64,000 nucleotides of DNA from Paulinella micropora. Lineage: Eukaryota; Cercozoa; Imbricatea; Euglyphida; Paulinellidae. Location of the stretch: positions 62,501 through 126,500 of the forward strand of contig WBZZ01006327.1 of NCBI GenBank assembly GCA_019918135.1. Reading direction: 5' to 3'. The position numbers and the translations under genes are program-made. Positions within the stretch are counted from its first letter, which is position 1, and each line of letters begins with the position of its first letter. The notes beneath the pieces were generated by a model, which saw nothing but the letters and a program-made list of their open reading frames with translations, did not search any database and was not told where the DNA came from. Shown in pieces: positions 20,698-29,832 of the stretch.

Positions 20698-22560
20698 AGT
20701 TAGGGTTAGGTTCGTAAAAAAATCTATACCTTTGGCAATTCTTCGTCTGTCGCTTTTAAGCCAGGCCTTACGGAGGGTGGTCGTCACGCCCCTGCCAAGC
20801 TTGACAACACCACGGGGGTCCTTGCGCCCCTTGTCTTTCTTGCCCCCCTTGTCTTTCTTGCCCCCCTTGTCTTTCTTGTCCCCCTCGCTGCTGACCTTGA
20901 TTACAGACGGAGGAAGCTCGATTTCAAGATCATCCCCTTGGTAGTACTTAAAGTCGTTGATTGGTTTGAGTACCCACGTTTTCTCTCTTCCTTGTCCCCA
21001 AAAGACCGCGATAGCCTCCTTGCTTGGCCCCTTAATGTGGCAGAGGTAATCGTTCATGAACAATGTTAGCCGTTCCACAAACTCCTTCCGGGCGTACTTG
21101 TATCGTTCTTGGAAAATATCTTCCCAGTGATCTTTACCCGACACACTGTCCGAGTCCTCTCCCGAACCCTCTTCCGAGCCCTCCTTCTCCTCCTTCGACT
21201 CCTCGTCCGAGCCCCTTGCCCGTAATGGATCGAACCTGCGCCCGGTGGCGGCTTCCCTTGCCCAATATTTCATAAAAAGTTTCACTGCCTCTCTCAGTAG
21301 TACTACGGGTCCTTTCTTCTTGCAGGCTTTTTCTAGTGTCCCAGAAGGCAAGTCTTGCCCGATGTAGTCCAGCCCCGTAGGCCGCGGAAGGGGGGCAAGT
21401 TGGGCTAAAATGCGCTCCAGACGTGCTCGGTATTTATTGTCTCTCTTCTCCGCCTTCGCGGCCTTCGCCGTCCTTGTCTCCTCATCGTCGCTTCCTTCGT
21501 CATCTTCCCCTTCCTTCTTTGGCTCTTCCGTCTCGTCGACCTCTTGGTGGGTTTTCCTGCTGCTACCTCTTCCCAGGCCCGGCTTCCGGTTGCCGCGCAG
21601 CTTCTCCTCATGATCTTGTACCTTGAAAAGAACTGGTCCCAGTCTCTTGCATGTTTCTTCCTTGCATAGGACGGACACGTGCATGAATTCGAGGGAGGTC
21701 TCAATGTACGCTTTACTGCCATCATGAACCAAGCCGTCGTAAGCAGGGCAGGGATGACGTCGCGACCCAGCACTGTTCCTGCGGTATTCAATGTCGAAGC
21801 CGTTTGGTCTTTCCCTGTTGAAGAGGACCTTGAAAATAACGTTCGAATCGTGGTGGCGTTGTTTGCACAAAAAAGTGCGCGCCAAATCTCTAGAAAACCA
21901 AGCCCTGCCGGGCATTAGAGCAGCCTGTCCAGCGCTCAGACCTTCTGCGCCCCCGCCTGCCGACGACGCGGGGTGTTTGCCGAGGGTCGCTGCCGCTTGA
22001 GCTGGCGAGGACGGTGCTTTTTCTTTTTCTTCTTTCTCGTCGTCCTTGGTGCCAGCACCAGAATTGGCCTGCCATCGCTGGTGCACGTGGGCGTTGGTGC
22101 TGGCTAGCTCGTCCAGAGCGAAAGGCTGCGGGTGCTTGTGGGCTGTGCAATCGGTGTCGCCGCAAAAGACACTTAGGACGCGGCTGCCAAGGTCAACTCT
22201 GACCTTGGCCCTAATATCGCCTGTGTGGTGGAAGACGCCTGGGCGGGCCAGGCAAGGACGAGAAGGCTCCTGTCCCGTGTATTTCAGCTCAAACGGTTCC
22301 GCGCCGCTCTCGACTGCATACAAAAGGGCACCACGAAGGCCGCACCGCCTTAAGAGAAATTCGTCAAGGACGGCTCTGCTGTTCCAGTTCGCGTCGTGGT
22401 TGCGGGGCGGACAGAACGGACCTCCCGAACTGTATTCGCCGAGCCCGATTTCTTCTTCTTCGTCGTCGTCGGCGGGCTCCCCCTCCTGGCTGCACAAGCG
22501 CTTGCGCGGTGAAAGACGTTCGCTCTCGCTTTCGAGCGGTCGTTTGCCAGTCTGTGACAT
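20134..22560 (-). CDS. Primase-like protein with two UL52/D5-type zinc modules
   Basis: The ATG at 22560 starts MSQTGKRPLE, followed by an acidic tail. Two similar modules follow. In the first, C103, H111, C133 and C138 surround a strand-rich VRVDL segment; in the second, C271, H279, C299 and C304 do the same. This Cys-His-Cys-Cys pattern is that of the zinc-binding part of UL52/D5-type archaeo-eukaryotic primases. After acidic linkers, residues about 480-610 (FMNDYLCHIKG, then KAWLKSDRRR) resemble the region between primase and helicase in D5-like proteins. No superfamily 3 helicase domain and no clear primase catalytic DxD motif are visible. The last 190 or so codons lie antisense to the HYR gene and do not look like the family, so the meaningful part ends near 20.7 kb. 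Role: viral DNA replication, by inference. Confidence 0.5.
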   Translation of the reverse strand: MSQTGKRPLESESERLSPRKRLCSQEGEPADDDEEEEIGLGEYSSGGPFCPPRNHDANWNSRAVLDEFLLRRCGLRGALLYAVESGAEPFELKYTGQEPSRPCLARPGVFHHTGDIRAKVRVDLGSRVLSVFCGDTDCTAHKHPQPFALDELASTNAHVHQRWQANSGAGTKDDEKEEKEKAPSSPAQAAATLGKHPASSAGGGAEGLSAGQAALMPGRAWFSRDLARTFLCKQRHHDSNVIFKVLFNRERPNGFDIEYRRNSAGSRRHPCPAYDGLVHDGSKAYIETSLEFMHVSVLCKEETCKRLGPVLFKVQDHEEKLRGNRKPGLGRGSSRKTHQEVDETEEPKKEGEDDEGSDDEETRTAKAAKAEKRDNKYRARLERILAQLAPLPRPTGLDYIGQDLPSGTLEKACKKKGPVVLLREAVKLFMKYWAREAATGRRFDPLRARGSDEESKEEKEGSEEGSGEDSDSVSGKDHWEDIFQERYKYARKEFVERLTLFMNDYLCHIKGPSKEAIAVFWGQGREKTWVLKPINDFKYYQGDDLEIELPPSVIKVSSEGDKKDKGGKKDKGGKKDKGRKDPRGVVKLGRGVTTTLRKAWLKSDRRRIAKGIDFFTNLTLTSIEVGRGRVNSSVVHAVVGHAVKDRQVVQARLDGDRAAGGARDHGLLAVLQVVHDGALRLVARLVRRGSHAPHRLGRERGVVPGIGARDRDIRRPLHIGPEVINPETRIGGRDGAANAGVHGGVVVRRGAVNRAEHGAVVRDAGAQHRGRLDVVHKHRAHARGPVARRVHGGSARRTPAAARSRTTA
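20700..20710 (+). repeat. Short interstitial telomere-like motif
   Basis: The 11 bases ttagggttagg lie exactly between two convergent genes. This is nearly two units of the TTAGGG telomere repeat used by many eukaryotes. So short a match could be chance; its position at the meeting point of two unrelated genes is what makes it notable. Confidence 0.3.
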
Positions 22561-23245
22561 GTCCAGTGCTTTTTGCTCTTTTTTGTTTGCTGTGGTCACT
22601 TTTAACACAGAGTGCGGGTGGGGGAAAGTGTGCCTGTCAGTCTGTTTTTTTTTACCAAAAATGAAATGGTCTGAGAAAGAGAGAGAGGAATGAGAGGGGA
22701 GGGAAAAGTGGGAGGGAGGAAAGTGAGAGAGACAGAAATCGAAAGAAAGGGGGAGGGCGCAGGCGCGCCATTTGCCCCCTATTTTCTCAACTTTTCTCCT
22801 GCCGGGGAACGCTATCACCCATGGAGAGAAGGGAAGGTGGCCGACACAATGGCCTGGGAAATTTCAAGGGGGGGGGGTCTGTTTTTGGAAATTTCACGGC
22901 TTGCTTTTCTCTTTGTGTGTGTTTTTCACGCATGTTTATTGTAGGTTGTTCTGTCGCTGCACAGGCGCTACCTAGGTGGCTTTCCCTAACCGACAGACGG
23001 TTTTTTTTAAGTAAGGCGACCGTGGTTTGGATGTAGCTGGCATAGGACAGTCAGTGACATCAGGAAAGACAGGCGGGAGGGGGAAAGTCCGGCCGCCAAA
23101 TATGGGGGGCCGCGCCTTTGCCTAGTTTTCTCTTTTCCTTGGTGCGATTTTCGGTTCCCTCCCTTTGTTGTTTCTCTGGCTCGGTTTTTTTCTGGGGTGG
23201 CTGATTGCACCTCGTGGACTCTTGCTTAAATTCTGGCTTTTTTTG
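22561..23245. other. Spacer without recognised gene
   Basis: Purine-rich on the plus strand at 22,670-22,760 (GA and G runs), then mixed sequence. A frame at 23,165 adds a hydrophobic stretch in front of the next gene and might be an alternative N-terminus. Nothing else is supported. Confidence 0.5.
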
Positions 23246-23910
23246 ATGGGAAACCTGCCGTCCCGCGCCGTTAGTCCTGCGTCTACTACGGTGGTCGTCG
23301 CGGCACATTCTCGCGACGTCGCTCTGTGCCTAACGCTCGCCGCGCAGGTGCACGGGTGTCGCGTCGTGCTCGCGGCGGGAGACGCTGTCTCTCAGTACCA
23401 GGCCGCGCTCATGGCATCGTCGCCCGTGCGGCGGGGCTTAGGCGCCAAGCAGCCGAACGGGCCCTGGACTTTCTGCTCGAACGTCTGCAATCGGGCCTCA
23501 TGCGCGTGAGGCCGCACAGCCGCGCCGAGCTGCTGGCCGAGCTCAGCACGAACTTGAGAGCGCTGCTGCCCCGGGACCTTAGTGCGTCCGAGGCTCTGGA
23601 CAGTGCGGCCTTTGTCAGCCACACGCTCTTTGCAGAGTCCGAGGCGTTGTCGCACTACCCGGACACAGAGCTGCTGGTGTTTGCGAGCGCTACCCGTGCG
23701 TCACCCGCTGAGTTCCGGTTCATGCGCCAAGTGCTGCGGGACTGTGTCGTGCGCTACCGGCCCGTGGCCAGAATCTTTGTGCCGAACTGCGGCGGCGCGA
23801 TGATCGCTCCCGTCGCTGCCGGCCCGGGTGCGGTGAGGTGCGCGCTAGAGACCATCTACCGTGAGTGCCAGGGCGGGGGCGCGCCAGTGCCGGCTTTCAG
23901 CCTGCACTAA
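23246..23910 (+). pseudogene. Unknown protein (broken, about one break)
   Basis: The likely start is MGNLPSRAVS at 23246. The segments look like a globular alpha/beta protein: a hydrophobic strand VVVAAHS, helices rich in Leu and Arg, a second strand LLVFASATR and a Gly-rich NCGGAMIAPVAAGPGA loop near the end. I cannot assign a family. About one break interrupts it. It is followed at once by an LRR fragment in the same orientation. Confidence 0.4.
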
Positions 23911-24355
23911 TACCTCGTGGCTCTGAAAACACGACCAGACCTCAAGAAACTTGTTCTCTCCGACTGCAAAAACATCACGGATAAGGGCCTAAAACACGTG
24001 GCGGAACTGGCCAAGAAGCTCGAGGAGCTGAATCTCACTAACTGCCAGATCGGCATGACTGGTCTCGACTACGTCAAGGCTATCGGAACGCTGCAAAAGC
24101 TACATGTCGAGGGTTGCCAAAACGTTCCGGCAGAATACCTCGAAGACTTTTGCAGGGTACGCCAACGTTGCACAGTTTTTGATAAAACAGGAGGCAATAC
24201 TTGGGCATGGTTTCAAGCTCAGCGAGAGAAATCTAGTCAATATTATGCAGCTGGAGGCTTGCCAAGGTGGGGCCATTGAATTTTCTTTTGAGCGTGCGTC
24301 CCAGGTGGCTTTTGTCTCCCCCCCCCCGGCTGTTGTTGCTATTTGTACAAAATAA
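23911..24355 (+). pseudogene. Leucine-rich repeat fragment (broken)
   Basis: Begins right after the preceding stop codon without its own ATG. It contains about three cysteine-type LRR units (LKKLVLSDCKNITDKGL, LEELNLTNCQIGMTGL, LQKLHVEGCQNVPAEYL), as in F-box/LRR and AMN1-like proteins that choose ubiquitination substrates. Only the C-terminal part of such a protein is present, with about one further break. Confidence 0.55.
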
Positions 24356-24467
24356 TCGTAATTTAATAAATAAACGAAACATTTTTTGCTCGGATGTTTT
24401 TTTTCGCTTCTTCTTCTTGTGGCCAGAGCTGCATCAAGCTCTTTTTGCTCGCACTTTTTTCTTTCTT
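24356..24467. other. Short A/T-rich spacer between convergent fragments
   Basis: Contains aataaataaac and several T runs; it probably serves as a 3' end region. No gene is seen. Confidence 0.4.
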
Positions 24468-25250
24468 TTACAGGATCTGGCGCTCATGTTCAGCCACGTC
24501 GTGTTCGCCATGTACCAGGCCCGGCCTTTCACGGCTCTGCCTTTGGCGGCTGACAGGCGTGCCGGCCCCGCTCGAGGTGCCATCCATCCCGCGGTGGTGC
24601 AGGTCGGCCCCGGACGACGCGAAGTGCACGCTGTCACTCGAACTTTCGGGCTTGCGTGCACGGTGCCAGTACCAAAAGCCGGCGCCCAGGATCAAGAGCA
24701 CGCCAACCGCCGCGGCCGCGCCGCAGACGATTTCCTTCCAGCCGAGTTGCGGCGAGTTCTTCACGACCGCCTCCGCCGGCGGCGGCTCAACGTTGCCACC
24801 ACCGTTGCCGACGAGCGTCAGGCCGAACGTTTCCCGCTGCGAGAGCGCCGCGGCGTAGCCCGGCTCCCCTTCAGCCGCAGCCGCGGCTGCGCGGCGGCGG
24901 CGAAGATTGGGCAGCTCGCGGTACCAGGCGGGTAATGGCGTCGTCGGGTCAGCGGGGGCTGCCCATCTCGTGACACCCGCCCGGGCCGGGCCGGTTGGCA
25001 GCGCCAGAACAACCCGGCGGCGCCTGCCGTTGACGCCCAGGTACTCCACGGCCACGTTGAAACTGAGCTGCACCAGCACCTCGGTGGAGTTGTAGTCGGG
25101 GACGGGCAGGTCGGCGCACAGCACCACGACGTTGCTCACGGGCGCGTTGGGCTGCAGCACGGTGAAGTTGTCGGCGACGTAGGTGGTGCCGTTGATGACG
25201 AAGTCGAGCCCCGCCTGCTCGTTCAGCGGCTGCTGGTGTTGCGCTGGCTC
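24468..25250 (-). pseudogene. C-terminal membrane-anchor fragment of a surface protein
   Basis: About 260 residues without a convincing start. The ectodomain part has strand-like segments and sequons (VINGTTYVADNFTVL, DYNSTEVLVQLSFNVAVEYL), then a Pro/Ala/Arg-rich region. A single membrane segment follows (IVCGAAAAVGVLLILGAGFW), with a basic stop-transfer HRARK and a Ser/His/Arg-rich cytoplasmic tail of about 60 residues. It has the style of the C-terminal end of the large secreted or surface proteins in this block, but no signal peptide of its own. I annotate it as a fragment. Confidence 0.5.
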
Positions 25251-25315
25251 CCACTTTTTTTTTTTGCTGCGTCTTTGGTGCGGCCGCGCGGGTTTGTTTA
25301 GGGCCGGGTTTTCCC

Positions 25316-25652
25316 TTAAAAAAAAAAAGTGGCGCGGACGCTGCGACGGCCCGAGGGCGCGAAGAGCGCGCTGGCGAGCCGGCGCGCCAGGCCCCAGCAA
25401 GATGTCAAGAGTAGCACCGCCGCGCCCCACAGCGCCAACGAAACAGCCCCGCCGCTCCCGCCTGCGGTTGTAGCCAGGGTTGCGGACAACGCGGCCGCGC
25501 TGGCCGTGGCGCCCAGCGTGCTAGCTAACACAACATCACACATACAGCGCGCGTGCAACAGAACAGCGAGCCTGTCCTTTCCTGTCCTCGCTAGCTTGTC
25601 TCCTCTCAGTCCGCACCCGTAGCGGCGGCCATCACCACCGTGAGCAGAGGCA
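25316..25652 (-). pseudogene. Possible small membrane protein remnant
   Basis: A short frame with a hydrophobic stretch (VSLALWGAAVLLLTSCWGL) and an Ala/Thr-rich region in front. A signal-like ATG-led peptide (MPLLTVVMAAATGAD) starts at 25652 in another phase. The case rests on hydrophobicity only, so it is weak. Confidence 0.25.
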
Positions 25653-26052
25653 TGGAGATATCTTCCTTTTTTGTTCTCTTGGTCGTTCGGGAGTTTTTTA
25701 TAAGGCGTTCTTCCCTCCCCTGCTTCCTTCCCCGTCTTTTTTTCCTTTGCGACTGGCGGGGGGGGGGGCGCCTTACCAACCAGAAACAAAAACAAAAAGA
25801 AATGAAGGAGGAGGGGGGGGGGGAAATCTTCTCTCTTTCGGAGGAGGGGGGGCCGCTCCCCGCGGACACACAAATCTTCCGCTGATCCATGCCCGTGTAG
25901 CTCTAGCTGCTGTCGGCACAGGCCTCGTGGGGGTCTTCGGTTGATCGATCTCTTACCGAAGAAGAAGAAGATCCAGTACGTTAGGACAGCGAGATAAATT
26001 AACTTTGTTCTTTTTAATTTAAAACGTAAACAAGTTTTTGGCAAAAAGACTT
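25653..26052. repeat. Homopolymer-rich spacer
   Basis: T-rich on the left, then a run of G near 25,758, A-rich sequence and more G runs up to 25,850, then A/T-rich DNA before the 3' end of the LRR gene. No gene is supported. Confidence 0.55.
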
Positions 26053-27668
26053 CTACGGTCTTACATTACCTGGCAGCGAAAAGACCACACTGCATCCCCT
26101 GCGCTCAGCTGCTTGCAACAGCTCATACCATTGGGCCAAAGTAAACCTGTTGTCGTTGGTCAGCTCCAAAGTCTGGAGGGAGGGACAGGTCGTAACGAGG
26201 CTGGACACCAAGCTGAAATCCGGGCTCCACATATCCAGACACAAAGATTTTAGTCCGGCTTCTTGCACTAGCTCGGGCAATACTTCTAGCAATTCTTTCG
26301 AGAACTTACCAATCGTCAGGCTTGTCAACAGCGGACAAGCTTTGATACTGGCCACGAGCTTGGTGTCGCGCAGATCGCACTGGTCAAAGGCTAGTTTCTG
26401 CAGCGAAGGCATCCGGCGTACGAAAACTTGGTCGGTATTCCAGCACTCCCACATTTTGAAATTGTTGATTCGAGGATTCCGACCCCGAGACCACATATTT
26501 GCTGCCAGGTCGTTGCCTATGAACGCACAAGTTGTAAACTCCAAACTGCTGGCATTCATCTTAGATCCCAGACACGCGGCAACTTCGTGCTCCACGCGAG
26601 CAGTTTTGAAGTCTGCATCTTCGTCGCCCTCCTGGTCGTTCCATGGCCCGTTCCAAGTGCATTCTTTTAGGCGCAACGCATTGAAGCCCCTCGTTCTTCC
26701 GCTTCTTACTAGCACTTCGGAGAAACGCTGCAAAAGCTTGATCTTTGCCGTCTCGAGCTGGATACCCACTAGTGTCAGGTCTTCGAAACTCTTGGAAAGT
26801 GCTGTTTCAATATCCGCCCAGACACTTTCTGCTAGTTTTACCCCCGCTCGTTGTTCCACGAAGCGCAAGGAGACCAATCCCGACAGAGTGGCGATACCGG
26901 AGAAATTAACCCCTTTGCTATCTCAGCAAACCCGGCGGGGAAGTAGATTCCGAGGTTTCTGGGATGTACACTCGTTGGTAGATAGTCGCGCAGGCGCTCC
27001 TGTCCCTGCACAAGCGTAAAGCAGACCCGCTCCATGGCCGCCCCCTTATTCCCGTAGTCGAAGCAACCAGTGAGTGTCTTGATGGCGGTGTTCTGCACGT
27101 CCAGCTCCTTCAGATTTTTGAAAACACCCATTTCCGGCAGGGACCAGATCTGTGGACAGCCACTGATATCCAGCTTCCGCAACACGCTCTTGAATTCTCC
27201 GAAAATTCCGAACCGGTCAAACCAGTCATTTCCCAGTCGTAGTAGTTCAGTCGTCTGCAAGCTAGCGAGGCTCAACTTTAGCTCCCTGACTTTGGTCCAC
27301 GCCTCTGGTGGCAAAGTATTTCGCGTGGTGGCGATGCGAGGTAAGCCCAAATTATCGTCACACACGAACAGCTCGGCAAACTCGGTACGCAGCTTTAGCA
27401 GGCGTGTGAGCTCCTGGTCTGTCACATGGTTCCCAATCACGAGCCTAGGAGCAGTTTCGCACGTCTGGATACTATTAGCCTGGTCCCATTGCTTTGAATC
27501 ATCCGAGACTGTGATGGTGCCTGACGAAAGCTGGTGGACTTTTTCTACAAAGCGCCATTGTTCCGATGGCTCACTGCAATCAAGCTCTGCGCAAGGACCG
27601 GATATGTTGTTGCCGCAGTTTCTGCATTCTTTCTTACGCCTTTTTTGCGTCGTCGTGTCACTAAACAT
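26053..27668 (-). pseudogene. Leucine-rich repeat protein (broken, about one break)
   Basis: The ATG at 27668 starts MFSDTTTQKRRKK, followed by a CxxC...C pattern (ECRNCGNNISGPCAELDC) that may bind metal. Irregular leucine-rich repeats then cover most of the remaining 500 codons, for example VRELKLSLASLQTTELL, LRKLDISGCPQIWSLP, LKELDVQNTAIKTLTG, and near the end LKSLCLDMWSPDF and LQTLELTNDNRFTL. No signal peptide or membrane segment, so a cytoplasmic protein-binding role, perhaps an adaptor for ubiquitination, is the usual expectation for such proteins. About one break divides the span. The LRR fragment at 23.9 kb is of a more regular type, so the two are not obviously copies. Confidence 0.65.
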
Positions 27669-28199
27669 CGGCGCGCACACAACTTACTTTGTTTATGTAG
27701 TTTAATGATAGATATATATTGATCTGGCAGCCGGCAGGGGAAAGCATTTTTTTTGTTCGTAGCCTCTCCTGCCCCCCCCCCCCCCTGCCCTCACGAGAAC
27801 TTCAAACAAAGCCTGTAAGAGTTGTGGGGTGGTGGGGAGGGGGGGAGATTTTTACGGTACGTCGCTCTACCGTGCTATGTCAGAGAGAGAGAAAAGCTGG
27901 GGAAAGATCGGCGGGCGGGAGATATTTTTGCATCACGAATTTTTTCCCGCCCGCCGATCTTTCCCCCCAGCTTTTTCTCAAACCAAACAATTCAATTGCC
28001 GACATTACCAAAACATTTTTTTACACAATTGTGGACCCGGCAAATTTGTCCACAAACGGTCGTATTTTACTGTACTTTTTAAACCAACTAGATTTTTTTT
28101 AATGAATTTGAAAAGAAAACCCGGGGGGAGGGCCGGAAGGAGGAGGGATGGCAGGGGCGGGGCGAGTCCACCTGCGCAGTAGTGCTAAAATTTGCAGAG
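27669..28199. other. Spacer with strong hairpin
   Basis: No gene is seen. A run of C at 27,774-27,785 and G runs near 27,840 are followed by the hairpin listed separately. The part at 27,980-28,110 is A/T-rich and then becomes G-rich. Confidence 0.5.
27891..27977. terminator. Long hairpin, candidate transcript 3' end signal
   Basis: Arms at 27891-27920 (ending gatcggcgggcggga) and 27945-27977 pair over about 30 bases with a two-base bulge; the loop is 24 bases and A/T-rich. It lies about 220 bases beyond the 3' end of the minus-strand gene pair at 28.2-28.9 kb. Mimivirus and pandoravirus transcripts are known to end at such palindromes. That role here is an inference. Confidence 0.45.
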
Positions 28200-28475
28200 T
28201 CAGTTCACTTGCGACTTTTGCGCTGCTGCTAACGCGTCCTTGCATTCGGCTAAACGGTTGAACAGAGCATTCAACTCGGCACTGTACACGTCCTCCGAGA
28301 TCAGGATCGAACCGAGACCACGCGTAAGAATTTCCAGGGACTTATCGCTGAGCGGGGCTGGTACGTTGAAAATGTCAGCTTTAGCTAGCTCCTGCCTGGC
28401 CTCGCAAAAATTGGTGAGCAGGCGTTTCACACATACCTGCCGCAAACGATAAAGAATTTCCTTTTGCCACGCCAT
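28200..28475 (-). CDS. Unknown 91-residue helical protein
   Basis: The ATG at 28475 starts MAWQKEILYRLRQV. The whole protein looks alpha-helical (three predicted helices rich in Leu, Arg, Glu and Ala), with no Cys motif or membrane segment. It begins 13 bases after the end of the next gene upstream on the same strand, which suggests co-transcription or a former single gene. I compared it with histone H2A/H2B folds and found no convincing match. The function is unknown. Confidence 0.4.
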   Translation of the reverse strand: MAWQKEILYRLRQVCVKRLLTNFCEARQELAKADIFNVPAPLSDKSLEILTRGLGSILISEDVYSAELNALFNRLAECKDALAAAQKSQVN

Positions 28476-28487
28476 GCAGCCTTTCAA

Positions 28488-28862
28488 TTAGCGTAGGTAT
28501 CTCTCGATCGCAGCCCCCGATTCTGCTACTAGGCTATCCGGCAGAAGCTTTGTCGACCAGGGCGCAAAAGATTCCAAGGGAGGGCCACAGGACACCGAGG
28601 GGAGCATATAGGACCAGAAATACGCAAATTCCTCGTCAAAGAATTCCTCATACAGTTTTTCTACCTCCTCGTCAAACGACCGAGTAAACTGCTGGAACTG
28701 CGTTAACGTAGTCTGGTAATCGAGCCGAAGCTTGCCCAGTGCTTCTTCTTCTGCTCGTGAGTTTGAGGTGTTTTCATCGTGGTCAAAGCGCTTGGCGCGT
28801 TTGGCCGCACGTGCTGCCCGGGTTGGTACGTGTTGTCGGCGGGCACGGACGGTACGGGACAT
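28488..28862 (-). CDS. Unknown 124-residue protein with basic N-terminal tail
   Basis: The ATG at 28862 starts MSRTVRARRQHVPTRAARAA. The first 28 residues are Arg/Ala-rich and look like a nucleic-acid-binding or nuclear-targeting tail. The rest is helical and acidic with several Phe and Tyr (QFQQFTRSFDEEVEKLYEEF). The tail recalls a histone N-terminus, but the body shows no histone fold that I can align. It is the upstream member of a close minus-strand pair. A TATA-like tatattt lies just before the start. Confidence 0.45.
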   Translation of the reverse strand: MSRTVRARRQHVPTRAARAAKRAKRFDHDENTSNSRAEEEALGKLRLDYQTTLTQFQQFTRSFDEEVEKLYEEFFDEEFAYFWSYMLPSVSCGPPLESFAPWSTKLLPDSLVAESGAAIERYLR

Positions 28863-29349
28863 GTCGAAATATAAAAGAATAATACCACGGCGACTACATG
28901 GGGGAGGTTGTGGAACAACGAGCACAGAAAAAAATCGACGGAGAGAGGGAAATTGACAGGAAAAAAAACATGCGTAGTTAGCTTTCTTTTTCGATAGTGA
29001 CACACAAAACGATTACACAGAAAAACATCCACACTGGCGCACACAAACCAAACCAGCCGCAGACCCCCCCCCACTTTGACAAAAAAAAGAAAGACAAAAA
29101 ATCACTCCCCAGTCTTTTCTTTGGCTGCCTGTGGCAGATCGGCTCTTTCGGCCCCCCCCCCGGGGCTGGGGGGGGGGGGCGCCCTAAAAAAAAAGGGGGG
29201 GGGGGCGAGAGCGGAAACCCGAAAAAAAAGAAAGGGGGGGGCCGAGAGCGGAAACACCCCCAGCAAAAGGGGGGGGGGAGGGGGGGAGGGAGGGCAGGAG
29301 CTTCAGAAGAAGGAGTGAACCAAAAAAAAAGAAGAAAGGTGCCCCGGTG
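28863..29349. repeat. Homopolymer-rich spacer between divergent genes
   Basis: No gene is supported. The part at 29,150-29,300 is exceptionally G-rich on the plus strand with runs of 8-11 G broken by A runs. Here the purine-rich strand is the coding strand of the downstream plus gene, opposite to the trend seen at most starts. Confidence 0.6.
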
Positions 29350-29643
29350 ATGCCAACCACGTCCTTGTACCCCCACAAGCGCGAACAAGTGCAGCAGTGG
29401 TTGCGAATGGAGCTGGAGGCGCGAGGTGTGCGCGGCGCCACGCTCAGGATCATAGCCAGAATACTACAATACCGCGACCGCGCGGGCCTGCTGCGCCTGA
29501 CTGAGACAGACATCAAGTACATGGTCGACAACGCGAAACCAAGCCTAGACCCCGACATGGCGCTGATCTTGCGGGACTTGTTCCATGACCTGCGCAGCGA
29601 CACACAAGAACAGACACTTGTGGCACGGGCCGAAACTCTGGCA

Positions 29644-29832
29644 GGAAACGCTCAACGCGAGGCCGAACAAGCCGTACCAGCCGAACCCGCGGGCTCAGGG
29701 AACGCCCAGCGTGAGGCCGAACAAGACGTACCAGCCGAACCCGCGGGTTCAGGAAACGCCCAGCGTGAGGCCGAACAAGCCGTACCAGCCGAACCCGCGG
29801 GTTCAGGAAACGCCCAGCGTGAGGCCGAACCC
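29644..29832. repeat. Tandem 54-bp coding repeats
   Basis: About three and a half copies of a 54-bp unit encoding GNAQREAEQAVPAEPAGS lie in the 5' part of the Sel1 gene. Copies differ by only a few bases. The unit is Pro/Ala/Glu-rich and probably forms a flexible linker. Confidence 0.85.

Noticed and set aside
20700-20710. A true chromosome end
   Set aside because: Fewer than two telomere units are present and coding sequence continues on both sides.
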